Part shown: positions 1 to 12,000 of the stretch, one piece after another
How the letters are laid out: each line of letters starts with the position of its first letter
How positions within the stretch are numbered: position 1 is the stretch's first letter
Source of the DNA: Anseranas semipalmata
Taxonomy: Eukaryota; Chordata; Aves; Anseriformes; Anseranatidae
Direction of reading: 5' to 3'
Assembly: GCA_013399115.1 (NCBI GenBank)
Contig: VXAA01003837.1
Span: forward strand, 560,276 to 624,275
DNA length: 64,000 nt
The notes under the pieces: model-generated
The model's input: the letters and a program-made list of their open reading frames with translations, nothing else
What the model was told of the DNA's origin: nothing
The model's database searches: none
Translations under genes and position numbers: made by a program

Positions 1-61
1 CATCCCCGGCTCGCTCCCGCAGGGCTGAGGCGCTGAAGAGGTTGATTTCCCCATTCTCCTG
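1..61 (-). CDS. PLCG1: PLCG1 exon 31 (partial, start of C-terminal tail)
   Basis: Reads (Q)[19 protein letters not shown], matching the human tail after the C2 domain. The exon runs off the left edge. Two acceptors are possible in the sequence CCAAGCAGGAG: starting at 61 includes a Gln as in human, starting at 58 omits it. Confidence 0.88.
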
Positions 62-3000
62 CTTGGATCAGAGCAGATAGAGCGGTGAAGGGCTTGGGAT
101 GGCGCAGTGTTGTAGACCAGGCTGTCCTGAGAGCTGATCCCCATGGGTGTCCGGGGCTGGCAGGGGCTCTGGGTGTGCAGGATCCAGCTGCGCTGCCTTT
201 AATAACCATTGCTGGCTCCCACCAACATAGACTCATAGAATCGTCCAGGTCGGAAAAGACCCTCAGGATCACCAAATCCAACCACCAACCTGACCTTCCA
301 AGTCCCACCACTAAACCATGCCCCTTAGTGCCACACCCACACGTCTCTTAAATCCCTCCAGGGCTGGGGATGCCGCCACCTCCCTGGGCAGTGCATAATT
401 TAAGTGAGGCAATAAAAGAACCAGCTGCCTCCAGGAGCCCTGCCACCCTGCGCACGCCAACACGGCCAGCCCCATGCCAGCTGGGCTCCGTGGTACTGAG
501 CCACAACGTCCCCGGGGAGCCGATGGGAACTGGGACGGCCTCCCCCGGCGCTGGTGATGGGATTTAGAGGGAAGCCAAATGCAGCCCAGGCAGGAACCTG
601 CCCGCAATGCCGCCGCTGTGGTGGCCCTCGCGTGCGTGACCCGGCCTTACCTTGCTGGGGAAGATATCAATCTTGACAAGCAGGGAAGCCAGCTCCAGGT
701 TCTCGCTGTAGTTGTTCTTCAGAGGTACGGCTCGGAAACCTACGGCAGAGACAGCCCCAGCGTTATTTGCAGCACAGCCACCATCCCCCTTGCTCGTGAT
801 GCCATCAGCAACACGGTGAGGACCGGCAGGACGCACACAGCTTCCCTGACCACATTACCGGTCTTCAAGCCTTTGACCAGGAAGGTCGCCTGGGCCAGGA
901 AGTTCTCATCGCTGAACATGTCCTCCTCGTACACCACGAAGCGCAGGAAGGCGAACTCGGGGTTGCTGACCTGGAAGTGGAACTGCTTCGGGCTCCACAG
1001 GGGGTTCAGGCCGTTGTCCGCTGGGCAAAAAACACCGCAGTCAAACAGCAGCCCCGGCCCCCCCTGGCAGGGGGTGTCCGATCATCACCCCCCGGCCCTC
1101 CCTGCTGCTGCAAAACCTCTCCTAACGATACACCAGGAGACAGGCCGAATTCCGGGGGAAAGCCCAACCCACCTGTGTCACCTCTCCTTCCACACTCACC
1201 CACGATCTCAGTTTTCTGCTTCGCGTTGTCGTACTCTGCGCCGGACACCTCCACCTCCACAAAGGGACAAACGATTCCCCTTCCGTTTTTGGGAAGATGC
1301 CGGGCCCCCAGGACCTGGGGAAGAGAGCAGGACGGACTCTGTTACAGATGGGAGCCAAGGAAAAACCTTGTTTGCATACCGAGAAATTTTCTTTCCAGCT
1401 AAATCACCCTGGCTGCACCTGGTGGAGAGAGGCGAGATGCTAACATCTGGCCCAGCCCAGCCGGAGAGAAACAGCTGCCAAACCTGGAAGCTGCCACGTG
1501 TTACGGATCACAGTTTGACTTGTAAGCCATGAGCAAGACAGCTGAGCTGCCACCGGTCCTGCCTGCAGCCTGCACAGCCCAGCCTGTGACCATGGCATCG
1601 CTCCTCCAGCCTGCGAAGCCTCCTCCGAGCTGGGCTGCCCGGCTGGTGCTCATTTCCCTGGCTGGAGAGCAGCGTTGGACACCCACGGCTTTGCCGAAAC
1701 TTCTTGGCCTTGCTGCCTTGGCTTGAGGAGGAAGCGGAGCTGCTGTCCTCCCTCCCGTCTGCACACAGTCTGTGCTCAACAGAAATGACAACCTGCTTCC
1801 TCGCAGGAGAAAGAGATCCCCGCTCCCTCGTGCCAGTGGCCATATGTCTCTGCGGCGTGCTGTCGGCACGCTGCTGTTGCAGGGGAAAGACGTGCTGCCA
1901 GCGCTGGATCATGTGCCTTGAGTCATGCTGGGCTTGAGGCGGCTTCTCCATCCGTGAAAGCTGGCTTTGGTGGGGACACCAGGCAGTTTTGCCAGAGGAC
2001 AAAAGGCTGAGCCCATCTCTTAAAGGAGACGGCGCCAGGCTGCAGCACAGTGACTCTTGACACTTGGAGGTTGCAGCTCCATCCCGAGATGCAGGAAGAG
2101 TTTGAGGAGCAGCGCTTTGGAAAACAGAAGGTGTGGAGAAACGGTGCCAGGAATTTTTAGGGAGTCACAGGCTTGATGGTGCCGATGGGACACAACGGGG
2201 TGTCCTCCCTGAGCAGGGCAGTGGCTCTCTTAGGTGGGATCACTCCGAAACAGCAGTGGCCTCAGAAGAATTGGAGCTCACGCATGCTGTCAGAAACCCG
2301 TGCGCACTAAAGGCAGGATCCCCGCTGCCTTGTCCCTAAGGGCCGCTTGAGACAAAGGGACTTGCAAAGGAGGCTGCCGACCCACAGATACACGAACAGT
2401 CAGCTCGGCTCCAGGGCCACAGGGCTGCCTGTGCAGGCTAGCGGGACAGCCGCTGGTCCAGACATGAGAGCCATCTGGTTTGGCACAGCCACAGCCTCCG
2501 CATCCCTCCAGGAGCTTTGCTGCGTGCCTGGAGAGCTGCCCCGTGCCCCTGCAGTGCGGCTCCGTGAGCCGAAACCGGAGCAGTCCAGCCCCAGCCCTGC
2601 CAGCCGGGAAGACTTAACATTTGCAGTCCAAGCCCTGCTGCCCCCAACCCTCCCCTCATCAGGAATGGGGCTGAAAAAGCCCACCCCAGCCACGATCAGC
2701 TTCCCGAGAGGGGCTGAGAGCAAGGGGACAGGGCCACACTGAGCCCAGCGAGTGCCTCTCTGCCCCTTGGCAGCCCAGGGGACAAGGCAGGGCTCTGGTG
2801 CCACCACCCTGCAGGCCGGGCCTGTTGGCAGGGCCGGGGCACATCACGGCACGTGGTTGCCACCTGCTGGCACCGAGACCCTGGCTGTGGAGGTACCGGG
2901 GCTGCAGCATCCCATGAGGCTCCCACGGGAGGTCACGGGCACCCTCCTCCCCAGCAGCACCCCATGGTCTCCCCGTTCACCCGCACCGTGTGGGCAGGGT

Positions 3001-6000
3001 TGGGTAGAAGTCGGAACTGACCTCGATGGAGATGGAGAGCGGCTCAACGCCCCGCAGCGTGCTCTTGTCGAAGGGGTCAAAGATGTCGTCCCGCATGTTG
3101 GTCGGCTGCAAGACGTACCCACACTGGCCGCTGGACATGAACAAGGCCTGGTTCATCTGCATGGGCTTGTCTGGAGAGCACAGGCAGGAGGTGGGTGGGG
3201 AGGTCCTAGGCCCTTTCCACCTGGGGTCCTCGTGCCTTGCAGGAAGCCCTTTGCAAGGGGACTCAGCTCATCCTCCCCGAAACCCCTGGTGCACCACGGC
3301 CTCGCGCAGCCCATGCACACGCCTGGGCCATGCGGTGACCTTCTCGCGTGCGGTCTGCCCAGCTACCCAGTGCTCCATGGGGCATCCCCTTTTCCCCTTC
3401 CCTCCCCTTTCCGCTTTCTTGTGCTGCCTCTAGCACTTGCCAAAGCAACCTCCAAGATGCTTTAATTCACAAAAGCAATGGAAAACCCAGCAGAAAAAAA
3501 AAAATAAACAAGTTTTCTGGTGGGTTCATGAGCTGACCTGGCTCCCAGGAGGGCTTGGCACCCAGAGCAGGGACCGCAGAGCCCCTGCTATTGCCAGGAT
3601 TGGGTGAGGCGCTGGGTGCTGCTGTGGGGTGCACATGGGGACCCTGATGAGCCCCGTGAGCCCCCCCCCTCCCCTGCCTGCTGCCCTCACCAGGGGTCTG
3701 GAAGTTGAGCGCGACCAGCTGGCTGCCGCAGATCCACATGGGCAGCGGGTCGTAGTTGGAGGAGTCCAGGCGCTGCCCTTTGGGGTAGATGCGGCTGAGC
3801 TGGCGCCGGTTGTACTGCAGGAACTTCTTGCCTTTGATCTTGTTGACGTACTTCTCCGCCTTGGTCTCGGGGAAGGAGGACATGTCTCGGTAACAGGCCC
3901 TCTCTGTGCCGATCTCTGGGAGGTGGCAGAGCACAGCGTAAGCCAGGAACAGTGATCGGGGCCTGGTGGGGAGCTTGTGATGGGAAAAGAGCCGCTACGG
4001 AGAGCTCTGGCTCCTAGACACAAGCACATCCCCCTTCCAGACACTTCAACCACCCCAGGCCCCCTTCCTAGGGCTGTCCTCTCCCCCCTGGCTCAGACCC
4101 TATTGGGCCACACAGCCCCCCCCTCTGCCCCCAAATGTGTTTGCTGGGCTGAAGGCATTGAAACCGCTCTGTGATTGCAGCCACAGCACTCGGGATGGCG
4201 CCAGGTCTCAGCAGCAGAGGCACAGGGAAGGGAACCTCCACCCTCTGGTGGAGGATGTTTTCAGAGCTCCAACAGAAACTGGTTCCAACTCGCTTTGGAC
4301 ACCTATCCTCCTCTGCAAGCTAGCCAAAGGCCAAGGCAGTGCCCTGGGGGCGCGTAGCGGGGTCTGTAACTCCACGGAGACTGCCTGCGGTGGCCATGAG
4401 ACCAGCAGATGCTCACTCTCTTCATCGAAGGGCACGGGTCGGCAATAGACAACCAGCTCCGAAAGCTCCAGGGCAATCTTCTTCCTCCTCTCCATCATCT
4501 TCCCTTCGGAGAGCTGCCGAGGGGGGGACAGAGAGGCGTCAGGGCCAGCCGGGAGCAGCGGCGTTGGACAACCCAGCTCACCAGCCGTGGCCAGCAGACC
4601 TCCTCCGCCAGGAGCTGCTGGCAGCCACCTCCCCACCCCCCCCACCGACCTCAACCTGCTCCCTCGGCCTCTCTTTGTGCCACCTGGGAATTCCCAAACT
4701 TTGCTGTCAGCCGTCTCCCCTGCTAAGGGCTCTCCAGGCTCACCCGTGCATCAGCCGTCTGGGCTGCCTCCCGGATCTTCTTCACCCAGTCCAGCAAGTC
4801 CTCGTGTGTGTCGGCTGCCACATCGAGGGACAAGCGCGACACCGAGGCCATGCTGATGGAGAAGACGAACAGGCGGTTGTTCTTCCCCTCGGGGCGGATG
4901 GCTGTGCGGGGAGAGGGGGCAGAAGAATGGTCACAAGCAGGTGCTGGGCACGCGGGTGCCTGGAGGCAGAGACCGAAGCCCTCCAGGCCACGAAACCCAC
5001 GAAGGGAGCAGGGCATCTCCTCTGCCCCTCCCTGGTGCTCACCGATCTGGCAGGACGGCACGTCCAGGACGCCTCCGAGCAGGTCTCCCAGGGGGCTGTT
5101 CTCATCCAGCTGCTGCTGGGAGCGAACCACAGGCACGGTCATGTCGGGTGCCGCGTACACGTGTTCCTCCCCACCACCCATCCTCGCGGGCACGAGCTCA
5201 CCTCCCGCTCCGTCTCCAGGCTGCTGGGACTGGTGATCTCCTCCACGTAGTTGGAGGGGAACCACAGCTGCTTCTTGCCACCGTAATCTCCCCTCCACCT
5301 GGAAGAGAGGGAAGGGGCAGCGTCAGCACCCACCGTGGGACCCCAGGTCACCCTGACTTGGGACCCCAGGGGACAGGCGGATCCTTTGCCATCTGCCTTC
5401 AGGAGAACACAGCAGGCTTGGGGACAGTGTGGCTTGTGGGCAATCCCCGCTCCAAAGGGGACACACCGTTGCATGGACGGTGACACCACAGTTTCACCTT
5501 TTTCCCTAGGGAAAAAGGAGGATCAGGACCGACTCACCAGCCTCCTTCCTGCTTCTCGACATTTTGGATGATGGCGTTTTTGGTGAAGGTGAGCTCATCC
5601 TCCCGCTGCGCCTTGTAGTCGAACAGGGCTTTGACCGCGCACTGCAAAGACAAGGGGTCCGGTGAGGCTGGGCAGCTGGCACGGTCATGGGGACACAGAG
5701 GCCACAGGACGAGAGGTCACCTCCCGCCACAGACGGGGTTGTGGAGAGGGCTGAACGAGGCACGTCTGCTGCCAGACCCCACTGACCCTTGCAGACCAAA
5801 CCAAGACCCCCGTTTACACCAAACCACAGAGGGCAGGAGCCTGGTGTGGCCCCGCACAGGCATTTTCCTCTGTGCTGGAGCCACTGGTGGGTTTGGTTTT
5901 GGGGAGTTCAGAGCAGAGACAGCACAACCAGGGAACCTGCAGACCCAGCTTAGAGTGTGCCTACCTGCGTGGTCTAGAAATAAATGTGCAAAACAACAAA

Positions 6001-9000
6001 GCTCTTAGAAAACAGGGACACCTGGTAAGTGCTCAGGCCCCAGAGATGCTAAACCCTACAAGGCGGTGGGGAGCTGGTAAGTTGTGGTAAGCTCTGCAGG
6101 CTGGCTGGATCAACAGAGGACAACTCTGAGTTGGAATTGGACTGAGGTGTCCTCCCTGAGCCGCTGCAGATGACCAGCGGTGGTGCAGGGAAGGTCTCAC
6201 ATGAAAAGGAACCGCTGCGAGTGCCAGGCCCAGTGAATTTCTCCAAGAAGCCTGCAGACCAGGGCAGGCACAGTGCCACCTAGCCTGACACAGGAGAGCA
6301 TGTGGAAGAACCCCGATTCATCGAGATATTGTGATTTTTAACCAAGTGGCAAGCTCAAACTGACCCAGATACTCAGCCTGGTGTGGCTGAGCTGGAGAGA
6401 AAGCCAGTCCTCGTCCTCCACTGAGCTCTTGGTAAGAACAACATTTGGTTGGGAATGAAACTCAGCAGCTTTGACAGGGAAACAGATGGTGACAGAGAGA
6501 GGTGGGTCTTATCTAGCCCTGTGGAAGGTCTTCCCTCGTCCTTGCCTTCTCCAGCAGAGACCAGGAGATGGGGCAGAGCGGGGTGAAGAGGATGGAGAGG
6601 GGCTGCAGGGAGCAGCGCTGGCCCCGCAGGTTGTTGCATGGCGAGCAGTGGGAGCGTACCTTGAAGGTCGGCATGGGGTTGGCCTCCACGTAGAAGCCAG
6701 GGTGGCGTCCCTCGTAGAGGGCTCCGTAATCCGGCTCCTGTGAAAGCGACGAGAGCTGTGGCTTGGCAGGAAAACAAGTCCCCTACCCTGGGGGAGTTGG
6801 GGAAGATGCTCCAGGCAGGGCACAACCCCACAGAAGTGATGCAGCACACAGCAAACAGGTGCGCAGCCACAGTCCTGGCTGTCGTGGGTCAGAGGGGCAG
6901 CAAGAAACCTCGCTCAAGCCAGCAAGTGTTTCTAGCAGGTTACGGCACGGCAAGGAGCCCCACGTGAGGCACAGAGATGGCTCACACAACGCTGCTTCAA
7001 TGCATTAGCTCACAACGGACCTGTCCACCAGCTTTTGGCTTAGCCCTTCCAAAAAAGCCACACTCACCGCAGTTCCTATCTTCTCCAGCGTCTCCTCGTT
7101 GATGGGGTACCTCAGCTTCATCTTGCGGTACAGCGGGTGCTTTTCGTAGTAGCTGATCAAGTCCACCAGGCTCTCAAACTCCGAGTTGCCAAGCAGCACG
7201 GTCTGGCCCTCCTGCTGCACTCGGCAGTGTTTGATCTTCCCTTCCGCCCTGGCACAGGGAAAGAGAGAGAAGCCACTGGGTACATGGCACGAGAGGGTCT
7301 CTCCCAGCATAAGGACACCCAAGGAAAAGGTGTCCCCAGGCTGGCTGCTGCACGCAGCCACCTCCCAGCACCGGTGTGTCACCTCGGGGATGTAACCGCA
7401 CGGTCACAGCATGCCATGAACCCTGGCACCAGAGCCAGGGATGCCCCACACCACACAGGGCAATGGGGACAAGGTGCCCCTTTCCTTGCAGAAACGGGGA
7501 TATTAGGCAGGGAGAGAGGTAGAAAATGGCACATCCCCAGGGTTGATAAGAACCAGCATGGCAAAGGAGGAGCACGGCCCTAAAGGCTTACGCAGGGCCA
7601 TCCGGGAGAGACAAGAGCTCTGGAGGGGCTCACGTGAGGCCAGAAACGCTCCATCAGCAGCATGCCGGCAGTGCTCTGACACGGGCTCCCACCCCCCGCA
7701 GCAGCACTGAACAGCCCACGGGCACGGCACGGTCCCCTCCCCTGCACCCCGTCCCACCGCGCTTCTCCCAGGACGCACCGAAAGGAGATGGCGTAGGAGC
7801 TGGGCTCGTTCCTCTTGCGCACCAGGAAGGCTCCGTCCCGCGGCACCCGCATCAGCATGTGCTCGGCTTGGGCGCGAGTGAGGTTGGCGTGGTACCACCT
7901 TTGGGGAGAGACACGTCGCTGGGCACGAGTCTCCGTGTGCCCCGCGCATCTCACAAGGTGCGGCGCTGCTTCCCCTCCGCCCCGTGAAAAGCTGCCCGAA
8001 TCCTCGTACGGAGGGCAGGGAGTGGGACCCATCGTGCAGGGGACACTGCAACAGGGGGTGGCTTCTCCGTTTGTGGGATGGGAAGGGGATGCAATGGAAT
8101 AGAGCCGTCTGGTGACATGTGGCACAGGCGAGGGAACCTCAGCCAAGCCCAGCACTCCTCTCTTTGCACAGGGACAGCCAGCTCCAGGAACCACGGAGCT
8201 GGCAGCCACGCTGCTGTGATGTGGGGAGCCAGCGGGGACCACAGAGCCCCAGCAGGGAAGTGGGGACTGCAGAGAGACCTGGGAGGGCTTTCCCATGGGG
8301 TCCCCAGCTGCCACGGACACAACTCGCCCTCCTCACACACGCGCTCACTCTTTGCTCTCGTGGGCGTTGGTCTGAGGCACCGGCTCCGTCAGCCTCATCT
8401 CAAACTCGTTGCACCTCAGCGGCACCTCCTGGTAGTGGGTGATGAGGTCGTAGAGGCTGTCGAACACCAGGTTGTCGGTCAGGAAGAACTTGGGGCTGCC
8501 AGCGTCCTGCCGCGAGTGGATCCGGCAATGCTGCACCTTCCCATTGCGCCTGCGGAAGGGAGACGGGGTAAACCGGGGTCGTCCGTGGAGAGACGGCACC
8601 AACCGAGCACATCTCCAGCCCGGCTCAGCTGAGGAGGACGCGGTGCCCCCCCTGGCCACCCCAAGAGCACCACGCGGAGCAGTGGGCAGGCTGGTGCCTG
8701 CGGGCCCGTACCAGAAGGAGAGCGTGTAGTCCCCGACAAAGGTCTCGCTCTCCCTGACGAGGAAGGAGCCGTCGGGGGCCCCCGTCTCGATGCAGTACTC
8801 GGTCAGCAGCCTCTCAGCTATGTGCCGCCCGTCGCGCCCCGCTCCCAGCTTGCCATGAAACCACTTCTCCGTGGAGTGCAGCTCGGTGCTGTTGCTCACC
8901 TGGAGGGGAAAAGGCACCGAGTGGGGTCACCGGGGGTGGTCCTGAGGCTGCTCTGCTTGGGGGGCTTTAACTAGGACCGGTGGCATCCTGAACCAGCTCC

Positions 9001-12000
9001 CACCTTTCCCACCACAGCATCTCCCACTGAAGCTGGCAGCGGAGGTGCTCAGCCCCTTGGGGGAAAGACTTACCGTCACACAAGGCAGCCCTCACCTCCT
9101 TCTGCTCTTCCTCATCCTCGTTTCCTTGGTCGCTGGTTGTCTCCCCCGAGTAATAGATCTTGCTGCTGGTCAGGACAAAGTAATGCGGGTTCCACTCCTG
9201 CAAGGAAACAAAGTCTGGGCGAGAGGCCCCCTGGGGAAGCACTGAGCTGGCCCAGCACCCATTGGTGGGATCTTCTTCTCCTGGTTAGCACAAGCAGTGA
9301 GGGGTGATTGGGTTTGTGAAGGAGAGTCACCAACAGCACCGATTTCAGTGGAGAGAAACAGGAGCTTCCAAGGCATCCCCCAGATCTGAAGCATGGATTT
9401 AGCAGCAGCAAAAAAACCTGCACGTGACAGATGTGGCACACACTGACTGCAGGTCACGCTGCAGACACCCCAGCACGTATTAAAAGATGACCAAACGAAG
9501 AGCAAATCGATGCAAACAGAAAACATTGGGCATGGATTCGGCAGCAGGGATATCACAGAGGAGGGTAACGGAGATGGTTATGTGGCTTTACCACTGCACT
9601 GCTATTTTTCCAAAAACCTGGTTCTTTTATATATGGTTTTGCCTGAAAGATCCTCAGCAAAGCAAAGCAGCTGAAGAAACAGACCGTGGATAAGTAAACA
9701 CACACGCTAAAGTGAATGCTCAGCGCTTTGCAAAGCAGGAGGCTCGTTTAGGCGCGTGAAGCGGTCAGGCACTTGACAGGAGGCGGCCAGGCCTAGAAAT
9801 GCAGGCTGGCACCAGAACTTACTGCAGGAACAGCTAGCACGTTACACGGACCGCACAAGAGCAGCGAAGCGGCTGCCGTGCACCAGCCCAGAGCTCCCTC
9901 TAGCTCAGCCTTCTGCCACTAGCAAGGGCCGGCGGGAGACGCCTAGGGGAGAGCACAGGAGAGAGCCAGCATAAAAACTCCCCCAGCCTCCAGCTACCCG
10001 AGGCTCAGGCGCTCCTGAGGAACAGGACGGGCCGGCAGCCCCGCAGAGCACTTGCACAACAGACCTTCCCCGAGCACCACGCGGGGTCATTTACAGCGCC
10101 CGCGTTAGCGCCGGTGGCAGACACCTACGTGGTTGATGGGGTCTTCCAGGTAGAGGATCCCATTCTTGATGGAGTTGCTGATGTCATTCTCGGAATACAT
10201 TACGGAGGTGGGCAGCTCCTCGTAAGCACTGCCCTCTGCCAGCTTCTTGTGCTGCGGAACAAGAGCACTTGTCAGGCACCTCGAGGGGAGCAGGCACCCA
10301 AAAGCAGCACGGCTTTGCTGGTGAACAACCTCAGAACTCCAGGTTTGCTGCAGCGGGTTCCCCCAGACTGAAAGGACCAAGGCAAGAGCCATGCCAGAGA
10401 TTAGCTAATGGCACCGAAGTCCCACCCTGTCTGCCCAGAGGTGATTTCTGCAGCAGAAATACCAGTATCCTCCCAAGGCAGCACCCAGCTGCTGAGCTCA
10501 TTTCCCAGCAGCTCCTCCGAAGCAGGAGAAGCCCTTTGTCTCCCCTCGTTGTCGGCAGCAGGTCTCCACTTCCACCCCTCGCACCGTCAGCCATGCAGAC
10601 GGCGTTGTCTGCGGCTGGGATGGGGCCATGGTCACCCCAGAGCGAGGAATTCAGACAGCGAAGCAGGCACAGGTAATCATTCATGGTGGGGGGAGAACGG
10701 GGCTACGGGTGGGACCTGAAGCCAAACCACCCTGAAACTTTGAGGAAATTCCTATTAGCACCCAGATCCAACCCTTTTTCTCAATGTAGAATTAACCAGG
10801 GACATCGAGATAAACACAGCCACAGTTCAGGGTTCACGCCACAGCCAACCCCTTCCTAAAGCAGGCAGCTCCCCACGGTCCCAAACCCAAACCTGCCCCT
10901 GTTCTCTCCGTTTAGCAGCCCTGCTGGGGAAGGGAGTTCACCTTGATGAGAATCTTCCTCTTGAGCTGGTTTGGAGAGGGAAGCCCGTCAGCAGAGATAT
11001 CTACTGGTTTGGTTAAGAGCATGTCCCCAAAGACCTTCTTGAAATTCTGAGCCATGTTCCTCTGCTGAGCAATGCTGCAGTGGTCCTCAATGGACAGAAT
11101 GACGGGGAAACTGGCAGCAGGAAGGAAAAGAGCTGTCATAACCAGAGCAGCGTCTGCAGGAAGCTCCATTCAAAACCTGGCTTCTGTGCCCCCCAAGAGC
11201 AGTTTGCACCAGCACCTCTGTGTTTGTGTCCGCAGCTGTGCTGTCCCGAGCCTGCAACGCAACCGTCCTCCAGCAAGGTGTCCCCACCACCGCTGGCAAC
11301 GGGCAGCGAAGGACTAGCAAGCTGCTGAGGTTTACCCAGGGCCTCCCCTCCCACCAGACTCTTGTTAGGGTGAAATCTCCCCTTGGCTGGAACCACAGCA
11401 GCACGTTCTCTTCCCACCGAATCCCAGGCACACGGTTTTGTGCCAGGTCTCCGGATAAAGGTGGGCTTCACTTTGCTGCAGCCGGGTCCCTGCCCACTCC
11501 TTCCCTTTCTGACAGCTCTGCTCGTGGAAGTCCAGGTCCCTGCTGTACTCACTCAGAGGTGACGAAGGCGTGCTCCTTGATAGTGACCAAAACATCAGAG
11601 AACTTGATCTTGGTGGTTAAGGTGTGCCCGTGGTAGATGACTGGCATACCGTCGGGGCCGTCCCAGCAATCCACTGAAAGAGACCCGGGGGGGGAAACTT
11701 AGCCCAAAGGGGCAGCGTGGGCAGGACGGACATGGGACAGACCGACCTGGGCACTCGCGTTGGATGGTAACAGAGGGGAGAGGTGAAAGTCGGGATCCTT
11801 CTGGGGCCCAAGGGCTCGGGCACGCACCAGACAGCCCCGTGCAGCAAGCGGCCTCAGCCCCCCCAGCCCATCGCGGCAGTGCCACCACCGGCAGCCCTGC
11901 CTCCACCCAGACACTTTGCCGACCGCTGCCAGCTATCGCGACAGCGGCGACAGAGCTGCCGGCTACAGGGGCTGGCTCTGCCTCGGTACTCACGTTCGAT

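Noticed and set aside
579..1532. Plus-strand frame of 317 codons
   Set aside because: It runs antisense through PLCG1 exons 28-30 and their introns; the real coding strand is clear.
2752..3465. Plus-strand frame of 237 codons
   Set aside because: Shadow of PLCG1 exon 27 on the opposite strand plus GC-rich intron.
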